Positions 28,675 through 38,571 of a DNA stretch of 64,000 nt are shown here, piece after piece (position 1 is the stretch's first letter; the number at the start of each line of letters is the position of its first letter). The notes beneath the pieces were generated by a model. That model saw only the letters and a program-made list of their open reading frames with translations, ran no database searches and was not told the DNA's origin. Source of the stretch: Novosphingobium subterraneum (GTDB lineage Bacteria > Pseudomonadota > Alphaproteobacteria > Sphingomonadales > Sphingomonadaceae); the NCBI RefSeq assembly GCF_000807925.1, contig NZ_JRVC01000004.1, forward strand, positions 186,001-250,000, given 5' to 3'. The position numbers and the translations under genes were made by a program.

Positions 28675-31600
28675 ACGCGCGCATAAAGACAATTCGCAGC
28701 AGCGCCATGATGGCGGCACTCCTGGCATCGGCGGCAACGCCGTTGCAGGCGGCCGAAGGGCAGCAGCCTCTGTCGATCCGCAACTCGTTCCGTGTTGGCA
28801 GTTCGGGTGTGACCTGCACCGCGCAGAATGCTCCGCTGGACAAGCGGCTGGGCGGTATCTTCGATCGTGGTTACCGGGTCAGTTGTCGAGACGCCGCCGG
28901 GGCAGTGGGCAGTCTGATTGCCGTGAGGCGGGACATCTCCATGGGCAACGAGCCCACCGGCCTTCCCGGCGTGACTTTGGCTTGCGGGGGCGAAGGCAGC
29001 GTCGCGATCGAAACGCTGGGCCGGGTTAGCGCAGTGAACTGCCGCGACCAGAACGCCAATGTCGAATACAAACGCTATGCGGTGAAGCGCGGCGGGACCA
29101 CCTACTTTGTTGAAGGGCTTGCAGGCTATGATCCGGCGCTGCGACTGGCTCTCGCGAGCGTTGTCAGCGACAGTCCGGTGCCGGGCGAAATCCGCGTGGC
29201 GACGACCGAGGTCAGCGATCCTGCCGCCTTCGCGCGCGTGCAGGCGGGGCAACTGGATCGCCTCGGTGCGCGGGACGAAGGGTATTTGCGCAACAATGGC
29301 GGCCGCTTTGCCGAATCCTCGGAGTTTTTCGAGGCGTTGGCCAGTCGTGATCGCTCGACCGGTGGGGCAGGACTTGCAGAAGCCCTGGCCAATCAGGGCC
29401 TGCAGCAATCCAATCTCGGCAACTTCACGGCAGCCGACCGCCTGCTTTCACAAGCAGCCGGAGCGCTTTCGCGGGGGGACGGCGTGACGCAGCGCCTGAT
29501 CCGTAACTATCGTGCAATTAACCGGCTCAACCAGCGCAAGGCTGCGGCTGCGCTGAAGGAACTGGCAACGCCCGTGAGCGCCGTCGGGGACGTCTATGAC
29601 CGGCCCAGCCTTGCGGCTGGGGTGATCAATGCGCCGCTAGCCGAACAGATCAACCGCGAGAGTTCGTCGCTCAAGCGGCTGGGGGCGGTCGATCCCGGGC
29701 TTACGGACCTTGAGCGCGCAGAGATCCTCGATGCGCAAGCCGATGCTCTGAAGGCAACGGCGGCGCGCGTTCAAGGCAGGCTGGATGAAGCAGTGTCAGG
29801 ATTTGAAGGCGCCAGCCGGAGGCTCGAAGCGGTAAGGGGCGGGCGCGTTGCCTCCGCTGGCTGGCTGCGTGCAGAAATCCAGATAGAGCTGGCATTGCTG
29901 GCCGAAGCGCAGGGCCGCAAGGCTGACAGCGGTGCGGCTTTCGACCGGGCAATTGCCCTGATCGGCGCATCCTTCCCGCAGTCACCGGCCTTGCTGGCCA
30001 CGCAGGCCCGCAAAGCGGCGTGGCTTGGCCGCAGCGGCGACGAGGCCGGAGCCCTGGCGCTTTATGGAAAAGTCGTAGAGGAAAGCCTGTCGGTCCCCGA
30101 TGCCGGGACGACATTGCGCGATCTGCTCGGACCCTATTTCGGGTTGCTGGCCAAGAGCAACGGACCAGATGCAGCCAAGGCAACGTTTGTGGCCTCGCAA
30201 GTGCTTCAGCGTCCGGGCGTTGCCCAGACGCAGGCAGTGTTGGCGCGCCAGATGTCAGAAGGCAATGACGAGGCAGCGGCGCTGTTCCGTCTGTCGCTGG
30301 TCCGCACCCGTGACATCGCCCGCACCGAGGCTCTGGTCGAACAGCTTTCAGCGGTTGCCATGCCTGACGAGAAGCAGAGAGCCGCGCTGGTTGCGGCGCA
30401 GGACAACCTGGCCTCATTGCGTCGCGACCAGACGGCTTTGGTAAGCAAGTTGGCGGCGTTTCCGCGCTATAACGTGCTGGCGCCGCGTGGCGTTGAGCTG
30501 GCTGAACTGCAGGCCGCACTCAAGCCGGGGGAATCCTATTACAAGCTGATGCTGGTGGGCGACCGCGCCTATGGTCTGTTTGCGACAAGTGGCGATGCGC
30601 GCGTCGTGGACCTTGGCCTGACGCCAGCGGCCTTGGCCAGGCAGGTTCAGGACATTCGTGATACGATCGTGAAGGTCGAGAATGGCCAGCAGGTCAACTA
30701 TCCCTTCGACCTCGACAAGTCCCGCGCGCTCTACAAGGCCGTTTTCGGACAGGTTGAGGATTTGCTGCCCGGCACGCGTCATCTGATCTTCGAACCGGAT
30801 GGCGCCATGCTGCAGCTTCCGCCAACGGTTCTGGTAGCCGGCGACAAGGGCATCGCGGAATACAAGAAGCGGATGGAGAGCCCGGACGGCGATCCCTTCG
30901 ACTTCACCGGTGTCGAGTGGCTGGGCCGTGGGCGCGAGGTTTCGATTGCGGTGAGCCCGCGCGGATTCCTCGACATTCGCAAGCTTGCGGCATCGGGGGC
31001 ACCACGCAATTACCTAGGGCTGGGGCATAATGCCAAGCCCACGCAACGGCCTATGGCGGCGGTGGCGGATGAATGCGATTGGCCGCTGGCCACTTGGCAG
31101 AATCCGATCTCTGCCGACGAGCTGCTCTTCGCGCAGAAGAAGCTCAGCCTGGGTGGTAGCGCGGTGAAGACCGATGCGCAGTTCAGCGACAGCGCCCTAC
31201 TGAGCGAAAGTGACCTCGATCAGTATCGCGTGCTGCACTTTGCGACGCACGGCCTTGTCACGGCTCCGCGCGCGGATTGCCCGGCACGCCCCGCGCTGGT
31301 GACCAGTTTCGGGGACATGGGTTCTGATGGTCTGCTGAGCTTCCGCGAAATCTTCGACCTGAAGCTGAATGCAGACCTTGTGATCCTTTCAGCCTGCGAT
31401 ACGGCCGGGATGGCAACGGTGGCAGCCAGCCGGGAGGCGGGCGTCACCACCGGCGGCAATTATGCGCTCGACGGGCTGGTCCGCGCTTTCGTCGGCGCGG
31501 GTGCGCGTTCGGTGATTGCCAGCCACTGGCCGGTGCCGGACGACTTCGACGCCACCAAGCGTCTGATCGGCGGTGTCATCGATTCCAGGCCCGGGCAGGA

Positions 31601-31754
31601 ACTCGCAAGTGCTCTGGAGGGGGCTCAGGAAAAGCTGATGGACGATCCCAATACGTCCCATCCTTTCTATTGGGCTGCATTCATCATCGTGGGCGACGGC
31701 GCAAAGCCGCTGGTAACCGGCAATGCACCGATGACGACGCAGGCTTCGCGATAA
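28671..31754 (+). CDS. Exported CHAT-domain (caspase-like) protein with TPR-like middle
   Basis: This 1027-residue protein starts at a GTG overlapping the exoprotein stop (GTGA), with GGAAGGAGA just upstream. A signal peptide (about residues 1-28, ending PLQAAEG) predicts export. A Cys-containing N-terminal region is followed by helical TPR-like repeats (about 180-560). The C-terminal CHAT domain has the His/Cys dyad: HFATHGLV (His860) and ILSACDTAG (Cys909), plus a late ASHWPVPD segment. CHAT proteins are clan CD caspase-like peptidases. Translational coupling to the TPS pair suggests it acts on or with the exoprotein in the periplasm or at the surface. The substrate is unknown. Confidence 0.9.
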   Translation: MNARIKTIRSSAMMAALLASAATPLQAAEGQQPLSIRNSFRVGSSGVTCTAQNAPLDKRLGGIFDRGYRVSCRDAAGAVGSLIAVRRDISMGNEPTGLPGVTLACGGEGSVAIETLGRVSAVNCRDQNANVEYKRYAVKRGGTTYFVEGLAGYDPALRLALASVVSDSPVPGEIRVATTEVSDPAAFARVQAGQLDRLGARDEGYLRNNGGRFAESSEFFEALASRDRSTGGAGLAEALANQGLQQSNLGNFTAADRLLSQAAGALSRGDGVTQRLIRNYRAINRLNQRKAAAALKELATPVSAVGDVYDRPSLAAGVINAPLAEQINRESSSLKRLGAVDPGLTDLERAEILDAQADALKATAARVQGRLDEAVSGFEGASRRLEAVRGGRVASAGWLRAEIQIELALLAEAQGRKADSGAAFDRAIALIGASFPQSPALLATQARKAAWLGRSGDEAGALALYGKVVEESLSVPDAGTTLRDLLGPYFGLLAKSNGPDAAKATFVASQVLQRPGVAQTQAVLARQMSEGNDEAAALFRLSLVRTRDIARTEALVEQLSAVAMPDEKQRAALVAAQDNLASLRRDQTALVSKLAAFPRYNVLAPRGVELAELQAALKPGESYYKLMLVGDRAYGLFATSGDARVVDLGLTPAALARQVQDIRDTIVKVENGQQVNYPFDLDKSRALYKAVFGQVEDLLPGTRHLIFEPDGAMLQLPPTVLVAGDKGIAEYKKRMESPDGDPFDFTGVEWLGRGREVSIAVSPRGFLDIRKLAASGAPRNYLGLGHNAKPTQRPMAAVADECDWPLATWQNPISADELLFAQKKLSLGGSAVKTDAQFSDSALLSESDLDQYRVLHFATHGLVTAPRADCPARPALVTSFGDMGSDGLLSFREIFDLKLNADLVILSACDTAGMATVAASREAGVTTGGNYALDGLVRAFVGAGARSVIASHWPVPDDFDATKRLIGGVIDSRPGQELASALEGAQEKLMDDPNTSHPFYWAAFIIVGDGAKPLVTGNAPMTTQASR

Positions 31755-31782
31755 GCGCAGCTTTCGATGCTGGTACGTAAAG

Positions 31783-31812
31783 GCCCGCAGGTGATCCTGC
31801 GGGCTGAACTTT
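31783..31812 (+). terminator. Hairpin terminator after the TPS-CHAT operon
   Basis: GCCCGCAGG (31783-31791) pairs perfectly with CCTGCGGGC (31796-31804) around a TGAT loop, followed by TGAACTTT. It lies about 30 bp after the CHAT gene stop and marks the probable end of the operon. Confidence 0.65.
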
Positions 31813-31866
31813 GCGGTTAACGGGCCGTCCTCAATCCTGTCGGGAACACAGGATCGGAGATGAGCA

Positions 31867-32190
31867 ATGTGGCTTGAGAACAACGGCACGGCACGCCGCT
31901 CTCCCTACTCTGCAGGCGTTCCAGAGGGTCCGATCCCGGCGGCCTATCGCCGCGGCATCTTCAGGGCCAAGGTTAACGCCCACGAATTGACCGGTACGCA
32001 CGCACAGATCGAATGTCTGGAGAATCTGAGCCCGGGCAGCATGGTATGGCTGACCTTCACGGGGCTCGAATCACGGGCGGCGATTGTCGAGGAAAGTGCA
32101 GCGTTCAGGATCAGGCTGCGGTTTGTCGAACCATTCCATCCCGCAGTGCTCGATGCCATCCTGCAGGGCAGGTTAGGCGTGTTTCACTGA
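31867..32190 (+). CDS. PilZ-like domain protein
   Basis: This 107-residue protein has the layout of single-domain PilZ proteins of sphingomonads: a basic N-terminal stretch (RRSPY, YRRGIFRAKV), an acidic-to-hydrophobic strand (AQIECLENLSPGSMVWLTFTGLESRAAIV) and a C-terminal ARG-type end. PilZ domains bind cyclic di-GMP through an RxxxR motif and a (D/N)xSxxG motif. Here RRGIFR and ENLSPG are only partial matches, so nucleotide binding is uncertain. A cyclic di-GMP enzyme gene lies 1.2 kb downstream. Confidence 0.6.
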   Translation: MWLENNGTARRSPYSAGVPEGPIPAAYRRGIFRAKVNAHELTGTHAQIECLENLSPGSMVWLTFTGLESRAAIVEESAAFRIRLRFVEPFHPAVLDAILQGRLGVFH

Positions 32191-32276
32191 GGCAAGGGCA
32201 AAGCCAGCCAACACCGGCGCAGCCGCTATGCCCTGAATGAAGGGCGGGGCATGATGCTGAATTGCTTGGAAGAAAG

Positions 32277-32351
32277 TGGCTCCCTGAGTAGGATTCGAAC
32301 CTACGGCCGCTCGATTAACAGTCGAGAGCTCTACCGCTGAGCTATCAGGGA
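32277..32351 (-). tRNA. tRNA-Asn (GTT)
   Basis: On the minus strand a full cloverleaf is readable. The acceptor stem is TCCCTGA/TCAGGGA, the D-arm contains AGCTCAGCGGTAGAGC, the anticodon loop CTGTTAA has anticodon GTT, and the T-arm contains GGTTCGAATCC. The discriminator is G and an encoded CCA ends at 32277. Confidence 0.96.
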
Positions 32352-32431
32352 GCAGCCCCAGTTCCCCGGGGCAGGAGCGCGCTAATAACAGGCGATTCTC
32401 GTTTGGCAAGCACCTGTTTCGAGATTTTTGC

Positions 32432-33211
32432 TCAGACCATGAATTGCTCGGCGAAGATGCGGTCTTCGAGGCTCTGGCCGCGGTCGAACATCAGGGTAAG
32501 GCGGTGTTCGGGCCAGGCCTTCACACGCACTTCGCGGACATCGCGCACTTCCTTCTGATCGGCCACGACGAGAACCGGCCGCTTCACCGATTCGAGCGCC
32601 TTGAATACGATCTCGTAGGTGTCGGGCAGAATCGCGCCGCGCCACCTGCGGGGACGGAAGGGGCTGATCGGCGTCAGCGCCAGCATGTTCGAGGACAACG
32701 GCAGGATCGGGCCGTTGGCCGAGAGGTTGTAGGCGGTGGAGCCAGCAGGGGTAGCGACGAGGACGCCGTCGCAGGCCAGTTCGGGCATGCGCACCTTGCC
32801 GTTGACGCTGACCTCCAGCTTGGCGGTCTGGCGGGTTTCGCGCAGGATCGAGACTTCGTTGATCGCGCAGACCGAATGTTCTTCGTCCGAGTTGGTTATC
32901 GCAGTCATGCGCAGGGGCGAGACCGAGATCTGAGTGGCCTTGGCCAGTCGCTCCTCGATGCCACGGCTCGACCGGTACTTGTTCATCAGGAAGCCCACTG
33001 TGCCGAGATTGAGCCCGAAGGCCGGCACGACGTGGTCAATATCGAGCATGTGGTGCAGTGTCTGCAGCATGAAGCCGTCGCCGCCGATGACCACGGCCGC
33101 CTCTGCCTGATCGAGAGAAACCCAGTTCCTGCTCTTCAGAAGGCTCTCGTAAGCGTCCTGGGCGCGCTCGCTGGGCGAAGCTACAAGCGCTAGGCGAGTG
33201 AAGTCCGGCAT
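32432..33211 (-). CDS. nadK: NAD kinase
   Basis: This 259-residue NAD kinase has the GGDGFML motif that binds NAD and catalyses phosphoryl transfer, and the later segments CDGVLVATPAGSTAYNLSANGPI and LTPISPF. It makes NADP from NAD and ATP in the cytoplasm. The start at MPDFTRLALVASPS (33211) gives the normal family length; an in-frame ATG 18 bp upstream is possible. It is divergent from the GGDEF-EAL gene, with about 150 bp between them. Confidence 0.93.
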   Translation of the reverse strand: MPDFTRLALVASPSERAQDAYESLLKSRNWVSLDQAEAAVVIGGDGFMLQTLHHMLDIDHVVPAFGLNLGTVGFLMNKYRSSRGIEERLAKATQISVSPLRMTAITNSDEEHSVCAINEVSILRETRQTAKLEVSVNGKVRMPELACDGVLVATPAGSTAYNLSANGPILPLSSNMLALTPISPFRPRRWRGAILPDTYEIVFKALESVKRPVLVVADQKEVRDVREVRVKAWPEHRLTLMFDRGQSLEDRIFAEQFMV

Positions 33212-33362
33212 CAGTATCAAAGCCCCCATCTGACGCGACTGCATCGTACCGGAGCGGGGATATGGGGCTAACTGAAGCCGCGCAATGCACAAAAGTACTG
33301 GAGCGGGGGCTTGCCGCGAACGGGGAACGCTTTGGCAAGGTTCCGCTGCTATTCGACGCATC

Positions 33363-34643
33363 ATGCCTCACCGCCTGACCTTGCCGGATGCCGATGCTGG
33401 CCGGGATGCCCTCACTGGTTTGCCGGGACTGGCTGCGGCAAGATCGTGGCTGGCGCGGCATGAGCCGGACTTTGTCCATGCCATGCTTGTCGGTCTGCAC
33501 CGCTTGAGTTCGGTCAACCTGGCTTACGGCCATGCGGGCGGAGATACTGCGCTGGCTGAAATAGGGCGACGTATCGCCGATTTTGCGGTCGACGAACTGG
33601 ACCCTGGTTCCTTGGTGGCGCGCGTGGGCGGTGGCGAGTTCCTGATCGCCAGCGACGGCACTATCAGTCGTGAGCGCTGGCAGTGGCTGGCAGAAGCACT
33701 GACGCGCCGCATCTCTCGCGGTCTGCCGGTGCGGGGCGAGATGCTGCACCTGGTTCCACGAACGGCGCTGTTGCGCGGAATTCCGGGCGAGGCCGGGGCG
33801 GCAATGATCGACCGCTTGGATCAAGCGCTCGGCGCGGTACAGCAGCAAGCCGGACGCCGCATACTCTGGGCCGATGGCTCGCACCGGGCGCGAGGTCGGA
33901 GTGCGGCGCGGCTTGAAGCCGATCTGATCGGGGCCATGGCGCGGGACGAGATCGGACTCGTGTTCCAGCCACAGTATCGCGTGGCCGACGGCGTGCTGGT
34001 CGGCGTGGAAGCTCTCGCGCGCTGGGACCATCCCCAACTTGGCCGGATCGGCGCGGAGACGCTTTTCGCCATTGCCGAGCGTGGCGATCATGTAGCGCAG
34101 CTCTCACGGCATATCGCGGGCAAGGCACTGGCGGCGGCGGCGGGGTGGGGCAAGCTCGCGTTGTCCCTCAACGTGACAGCCGAGGATCTGGCAAGCGAAG
34201 CATTCGCTGCAGACTTTCGCGAGTTGTTGGTCGGAACCGGGTTCGTGCCGACGAGGCTTACGCTGGAAGTGACCGAACATGCGCTGGTGGCGGACTTTGC
34301 CCAATCAGCAGCGGCGCTGGCGGAGCTCGCTTCAGTGGGCGTGCGCGTGGCGCTCGACGATTTCGGGACGGGCTATGCCAACTTCCGCACGCTGAAGTCG
34401 CTGCCGCTCGATACGATCAAGCTCGACGCATCCATGGTCCGAGACGTCGACAGCGATCCGCGCGACAGGGCAATCCTGACGGCGATCGTCGCGATGGCGC
34501 GTGCGCTCGGGCTCAAGATCGTATGCGAAGGCGTCGAGCGCGAGAGCCAGCTTTCAGTACTGCAGCAAGAGGGCTGCGACACGTTCCAGGGTTTCCTGCG
34601 ATCAGGACCGATCAGCGCGGCAGAGGTCTCCGCTTTGCTTTAG
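33363..34643 (+). CDS. Degenerate GGDEF plus EAL cyclic di-GMP phosphodiesterase
   Basis: This 426-residue soluble protein has an N-terminal GGDEF domain in which the signature reads GGGEF (residues 89-93), so the metal-binding Asp is lost and cyclase activity is unlikely. The EAL domain that follows keeps the signature EAL (Glu216), LNVTAEDL, LEVTEHA, DDFGTGYAN, IKLD, EGVE and QGFL. The EAL half should therefore hydrolyse cyclic di-GMP to pGpG, with the GGDEF half perhaps acting as a GTP sensor. No membrane or sensory domain is visible. The start chosen is the ATG at 33363; the frame is open further upstream. The last 42 bp overlap the convergent mfd end. Confidence 0.85.
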   Translation: MPHRLTLPDADAGRDALTGLPGLAAARSWLARHEPDFVHAMLVGLHRLSSVNLAYGHAGGDTALAEIGRRIADFAVDELDPGSLVARVGGGEFLIASDGTISRERWQWLAEALTRRISRGLPVRGEMLHLVPRTALLRGIPGEAGAAMIDRLDQALGAVQQQAGRRILWADGSHRARGRSAARLEADLIGAMARDEIGLVFQPQYRVADGVLVGVEALARWDHPQLGRIGAETLFAIAERGDHVAQLSRHIAGKALAAAAGWGKLALSLNVTAEDLASEAFAADFRELLVGTGFVPTRLTLEVTEHALVADFAQSAAALAELASVGVRVALDDFGTGYANFRTLKSLPLDTIKLDASMVRDVDSDPRDRAILTAIVAMARALGLKIVCEGVERESQLSVLQQEGCDTFQGFLRSGPISAAEVSALL

Positions 34644-37600
34644 GCGACCCTTCTTCGCACGCTTCACGATTGCAGCCAGACCCTTCGTCATCTGGACCAG
34701 GCCGTTCAGGCGTCCTTCGGCCGTGCCCCAAGCCCGGGTGATGACCAGCTTGTTGTCGGGACGAAGCTTGGCAACGCCGTTGAGCCTCTCGACATAGCCG
34801 ATGAGGCCGACGGGGTCCGGGAAGGTGTCCTTGTGGAAGCTGACCAGCGCTCCCTTGGGGCCGACGTCGATCTTCGCGATATTGGCGGCGATGGCCTGGC
34901 GCTTGACCTCGATCAGGCGCAGCAGGTTCTGCGTGGGCGCGGGCAGGGGGCCGAAGCGGTCGATCATCTCGGCGGCGAGGGCCTCTACAGCGTCCGGTCC
35001 TTCGGCGTCGTTCATGCGGCGGTACAGGGCCATGCGCACGGCAAGGTCGGGGACGTAGTCCTCGGGGATCATGATCGGCGCGTCGAGCGTGATCTGGGGG
35101 CTAAGTGCCTCGCGTTCGCGGGCGAGGCCGATGTCGCCGGCCTTGGCCGCAAGGATCGCATCCTCGAGCATCGACTGATAGAGTTCGAAGCCCACCTCCT
35201 TGATGTGGCCCGACTGCTCGTCGCCGAGGAGGTTGCCGGCGCCGCGAATGTCAAGGTCGTGGCTGGCAAGCTGGAAGCCGGCGCCGAGGCTGTCGAGATC
35301 GCCAAGAACCTTGAGGCGCTTTTCGGCGACTTCGGACAGCGCCATGTCCTCTGGCACGGTGAGATAGGCGTAGGCGCGGATCTTGCCGCGACCGACGCGT
35401 CCGCGCAGCTGGTAGAGCTGGGCCAGCCCGAAGCGGTCGGCGCGGTGGATGACAATGGTGTTGGCCGAGGGGATATCGATGCCGCTCTCGACGATCGTGG
35501 TCGATAGCAGAACTTCGTACTTCTTTTCGTAGAACGCGCCCATCCGGTCCTCGACCTCGGTCGGGCTCATCTGGCCGTGTGCTGTCACGAAGCGGACTTC
35601 GGGCACATTGAGGCGCAGCCATTCCTCGAGCTCGGGCATGTCGGCGATGCGCGGCACGACGATGAAGCTCTGCCCGCCGCGCTGGTGTTCGCGCAGCAAG
35701 GCCTCGCGCATGACCATATCGTCCCACGGCATGACATAGGTGCGCACGGCAAGGCGGTCCACCGGCGGGGTCTGGATCGTGGAAAGCTCACGCAGGCCCG
35801 ACATGGCCATCTGCAGCGTGCGCGGAATCGGCGTGGCAGTGAGGGTGAGGACGTGAACGTCCGCCTTCAGTTCCTTGAGCTTTTCCTTGTGCGTGACGCC
35901 AAAGCGCTGTTCCTCGTCGACGATGACCAGGCCCAAGCGCTTGAACTCGACCGACTTGGACAGGAGCGCATGGGTGCCGATGACGATATCAACCTTGCCG
36001 CTGGCCAGCCCGGCCTTGGTTTCGGCAGCTTCCTTGGCGGGGACGAGGCGCGAGAGGCGACCGATTTCCAGCGGGAAGCCGTTGAAGCGTTCGACGAAAT
36101 TCGAATAGTGCTGGCGCGCCAGCAGGGTCGTCGGCGCGATGACGGCCACCTGGACACCCTGCATGGCTGCGACGAACGCCGCGCGCAAGGCAACTTCGGT
36201 CTTGCCGAAGCCGACGTCGCCACAGACGAGGCGGTCCATCGGCTTGCCCTCGGCCATGTCGCCGAGGACGTCGTCGATCGCGCGTTCCTGATCCTCGGTT
36301 TCGTCCCATGGGAAGCGGTCGACAAAGGGGCCGTAGCTGGTGGGATCGACGGGGAGCACCGTGCCCTGTCGCAGGGCGCGCTGGGCCGCCGTGGCCATGA
36401 GGTGGCCGGCCATCTCCAGGATGCGTTCGCGCATCCGCGCCTTGCGGCGCTGCCATGCTTCGCCGCCAAGCTTGTCGAGCGCAACGCCATCAGCGTCTGA
36501 ACCATAGCGCGACAGGACGTCGAGGTTTTCGACCGGGATGTAGAGCTTGTCGCCACCGGAATATTCCAGCTGAACGCAATCGTGCGGGCTGTCGCCGACG
36601 CCAATGGCTTCCAGGCCGAGGTAACGACCGATGCCGTGGTCCATGTGGACGACGAGATCGCCCGGCGTAAGCGCGGACAATTCAGCCAGGAAGGCGTCGG
36701 CGTCCTTGCGCTTCTTCTTGCGGCGGACAAGACGGTCGCCAAGGATGTCCTGCTCGGTCAGCAGTTCCAGATCGTCGCTGGCAAAGCCCTGTTCGAGCGG
36801 GAGGACGACGGCGGCGGGTTTTCCCGTCGCCGCAAGGCCCAGTGCCTCCTGCCAGGTTTCAGCCATCTGCGGTGTAAACTTGCCGGCTTCCGCCAGCAGC
36901 GAGGCGAGGCGTGAGCGCGAGCCGGCAGTATAGGCCGCGATGATCGGCTTCTTGCCGCGCGTGCCCAATGCCGAAATGTACTTGGCGGCCGCTTCGTAGA
37001 TGTTGGTCCCACCGGAGGTTGCGGCAGCGCGCTCCGGCGTGAAATCGTGGCTCGAAGTGAAGCCGAAATCGACAACCTGCTTCGATTCCGGCTCGGCAAA
37101 GATGGTGGTGCGGTGCACCGGCCAACCGGCAAGCGCCCGGTCCAGTTCATCGCGCGAGAGATAGAGCGCGGTTTCGGCCAGTGGACGGTAGCTGCCCGGC
37201 GCCTTGGACGAGGAATCGAGGCGCGACTGGTGATAGTCGGCAATGTCGGCAATGCGTTGTTCGGCAGCCTTGATCGCAGTCGTGTCGATCAGGACAAGGT
37301 CATCCTCGGCCAGATGATCGAACAGCGTGACGAGCCGGTCTTCGAACAGCGGGAGCCAGTGCTCCATGCCGGCAAGGCGACGGCCATCGGTGATGGCCTG
37401 ATAGAGCGGATCGCCGGTGGCGTTCGCGCCAAACAGTTCGCGGTAGCGGCTGCGAAAGTGCTTGATGCTGTCATCATCGAGCAGGGCTTCGCTGGCTGGC
37501 AGCAGGAGATGCGTTTCGACCGGCTGCACCGAGCGCTGCGTGTTCGGATCGAACAGGCGCAGGGTTTCAAGCTCGTCGCCGAAGAAGTCCAGCCGAAGGC

Positions 37601-38135
37601 CGTGGTCGAGGCCAGAAGGATAGATGTCGAACACCGATCCGCGCACCGCGTACTCGCCAGCGTCGACGACCGTGTCGGTGCGCGAATAGCCTTGGCGCTG
37701 GAGGAGTGCGATCAGGCTTTCGCGGCCGATCTCGGTGCCCGGCGAAAGCAGGCGGGTGGATTCGCGGATACGGAACGGCGTCAGGACGCGCTGGAGCGCG
37801 GCGTTGATCGTCGTGACGAGCAGTTGCGGTCCGCTGCGCTTGCGCTGCAGCCGCTGCAGTGCGGCGAGGCGGCGGGAACTGACCGATAGCGCCGGGGAGG
37901 CACGGTCAAACGGCAGGCAGTCCCACGCCGGAAAGTCGATGACTTCAAGGTCCGGCGCGAAGAATGCGGCGCTCTCGACGATGGCCCGCATTGCCGACTC
38001 GTCAGGCGCAATGAAGACGGCGCGACCTTTGGCGGCGCGGGCGAGATCGGCGAGAACAAGCGGCTGCGCGCCACGCGCGACGGATGAAAGCGTTAGCGGC
38101 GTCTTGGCCGAAAGGATGCGGGCGAGGTCGGACAT
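34602..38135 (-). CDS. mfd: Transcription-repair coupling factor Mfd
   Basis: This 1177-residue Mfd contains the UvrB-like N-terminal region, an RNA-polymerase interaction region, and a RecG-like translocase with [15 protein letters not shown] (Walker A), [11 protein letters not shown] (motif II), [17 protein letters not shown] and [20 protein letters not shown]. It displaces RNA polymerase stalled at DNA lesions and recruits UvrA. Length matches the family. It lies 27 bp after sdhE on the same strand, and its 3' end overlaps the convergent EAL gene by 42 bp. Confidence 0.97.
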   Translation of the reverse strand: MSDLARILSAKTPLTLSSVARGAQPLVLADLARAAKGRAVFIAPDESAMRAIVESAAFFAPDLEVIDFPAWDCLPFDRASPALSVSSRRLAALQRLQRKRSGPQLLVTTINAALQRVLTPFRIRESTRLLSPGTEIGRESLIALLQRQGYSRTDTVVDAGEYAVRGSVFDIYPSGLDHGLRLDFFGDELETLRLFDPNTQRSVQPVETHLLLPASEALLDDDSIKHFRSRYRELFGANATGDPLYQAITDGRRLAGMEHWLPLFEDRLVTLFDHLAEDDLVLIDTTAIKAAEQRIADIADYHQSRLDSSSKAPGSYRPLAETALYLSRDELDRALAGWPVHRTTIFAEPESKQVVDFGFTSSHDFTPERAAATSGGTNIYEAAAKYISALGTRGKKPIIAAYTAGSRSRLASLLAEAGKFTPQMAETWQEALGLAATGKPAAVVLPLEQGFASDDLELLTEQDILGDRLVRRKKKRKDADAFLAELSALTPGDLVVHMDHGIGRYLGLEAIGVGDSPHDCVQLEYSGGDKLYIPVENLDVLSRYGSDADGVALDKLGGEAWQRRKARMRERILEMAGHLMATAAQRALRQGTVLPVDPTSYGPFVDRFPWDETEDQERAIDDVLGDMAEGKPMDRLVCGDVGFGKTEVALRAAFVAAMQGVQVAVIAPTTLLARQHYSNFVERFNGFPLEIGRLSRLVPAKEAAETKAGLASGKVDIVIGTHALLSKSVEFKRLGLVIVDEEQRFGVTHKEKLKELKADVHVLTLTATPIPRTLQMAMSGLRELSTIQTPPVDRLAVRTYVMPWDDMVMREALLREHQRGGQSFIVVPRIADMPELEEWLRLNVPEVRFVTAHGQMSPTEVEDRMGAFYEKKYEVLLSTTIVESGIDIPSANTIVIHRADRFGLAQLYQLRGRVGRGKIRAYAYLTVPEDMALSEVAEKRLKVLGDLDSLGAGFQLASHDLDIRGAGNLLGDEQSGHIKEVGFELYQSMLEDAILAAKAGDIGLAREREALSPQITLDAPIMIPEDYVPDLAVRMALYRRMNDAEGPDAVEALAAEMIDRFGPLPAPTQNLLRLIEVKRQAIAANIAKIDVGPKGALVSFHKDTFPDPVGLIGYVERLNGVAKLRPDNKLVITRAWGTAEGRLNGLVQMTKGLAAIVKRAKKGRLKQSGDLCRADRS

Positions 38136-38162
38136 GGCAGGCTTAACGCGCGAGAGGCAAAA

Positions 38163-38444
38163 TCAGCGCGGGATCTCGACGTAGTCCAGCTTGCGCATGG
38201 CGTCCATCATCGCACCGGCATACTTTTCGGGCACAGGCTGTGTGCCGAGCGCCCATGCCATGATCTCGACGTCGTCTTCCTCGATCAGCTCTTCGAACCA
38301 GGCGACCTGCTCGGCCGACCAATTGGCGTGGTAGCGGTCAAAATAACAACCGATCATGTAGTCCGCTTCGCGCGTGCCGCGGTGCCAGGCGCGGAAGTGC
38401 AGGCGACGAAGGCTCTCGGGGGCGATTGCAGCAGGCTCGGTCAT
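38163..38444 (-). CDS. sdhE: Succinate dehydrogenase flavinylation factor SdhE
   Basis: This 93-residue protein carries the family motif RGTREADYMIG used for covalent attachment of FAD to SdhA, followed by an acidic helix (WFEELIEEDDVEIMAW). SdhE (SDH assembly factor 2) acts in the cytoplasm on the flavoprotein subunits of succinate dehydrogenase and fumarate reductase. It is immediately upstream of mfd; the sdhE, mfd and recG neighbourhood is, as I recall, frequent in alphaproteobacteria. Confidence 0.93.
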   Translation of the reverse strand: MTEPAAIAPESLRRLHFRAWHRGTREADYMIGCYFDRYHANWSAEQVAWFEELIEEDDVEIMAWALGTQPVPEKYAGAMMDAMRKLDYVEIPR

Positions 38445-38571
38445 GCTCTGCCGTTAGGCCCATCGGCCCAGCGAGACAAGGGTCCTGGCCCCATGCCAAA
38501 GGGCATCCCGGCGCCTCCGGCCGAAGCCGTCCTTCCCCGCGCCGGAATGCCCCATCGCTTGGCCGCGCGAG

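Noticed and set aside
18575..31754. Contact-dependent inhibition (CdiBA) system
   Set aside because: There is no C-terminal toxin domain, no VENN-type boundary and no immunity gene; the gene after tpsA is a CHAT protein.
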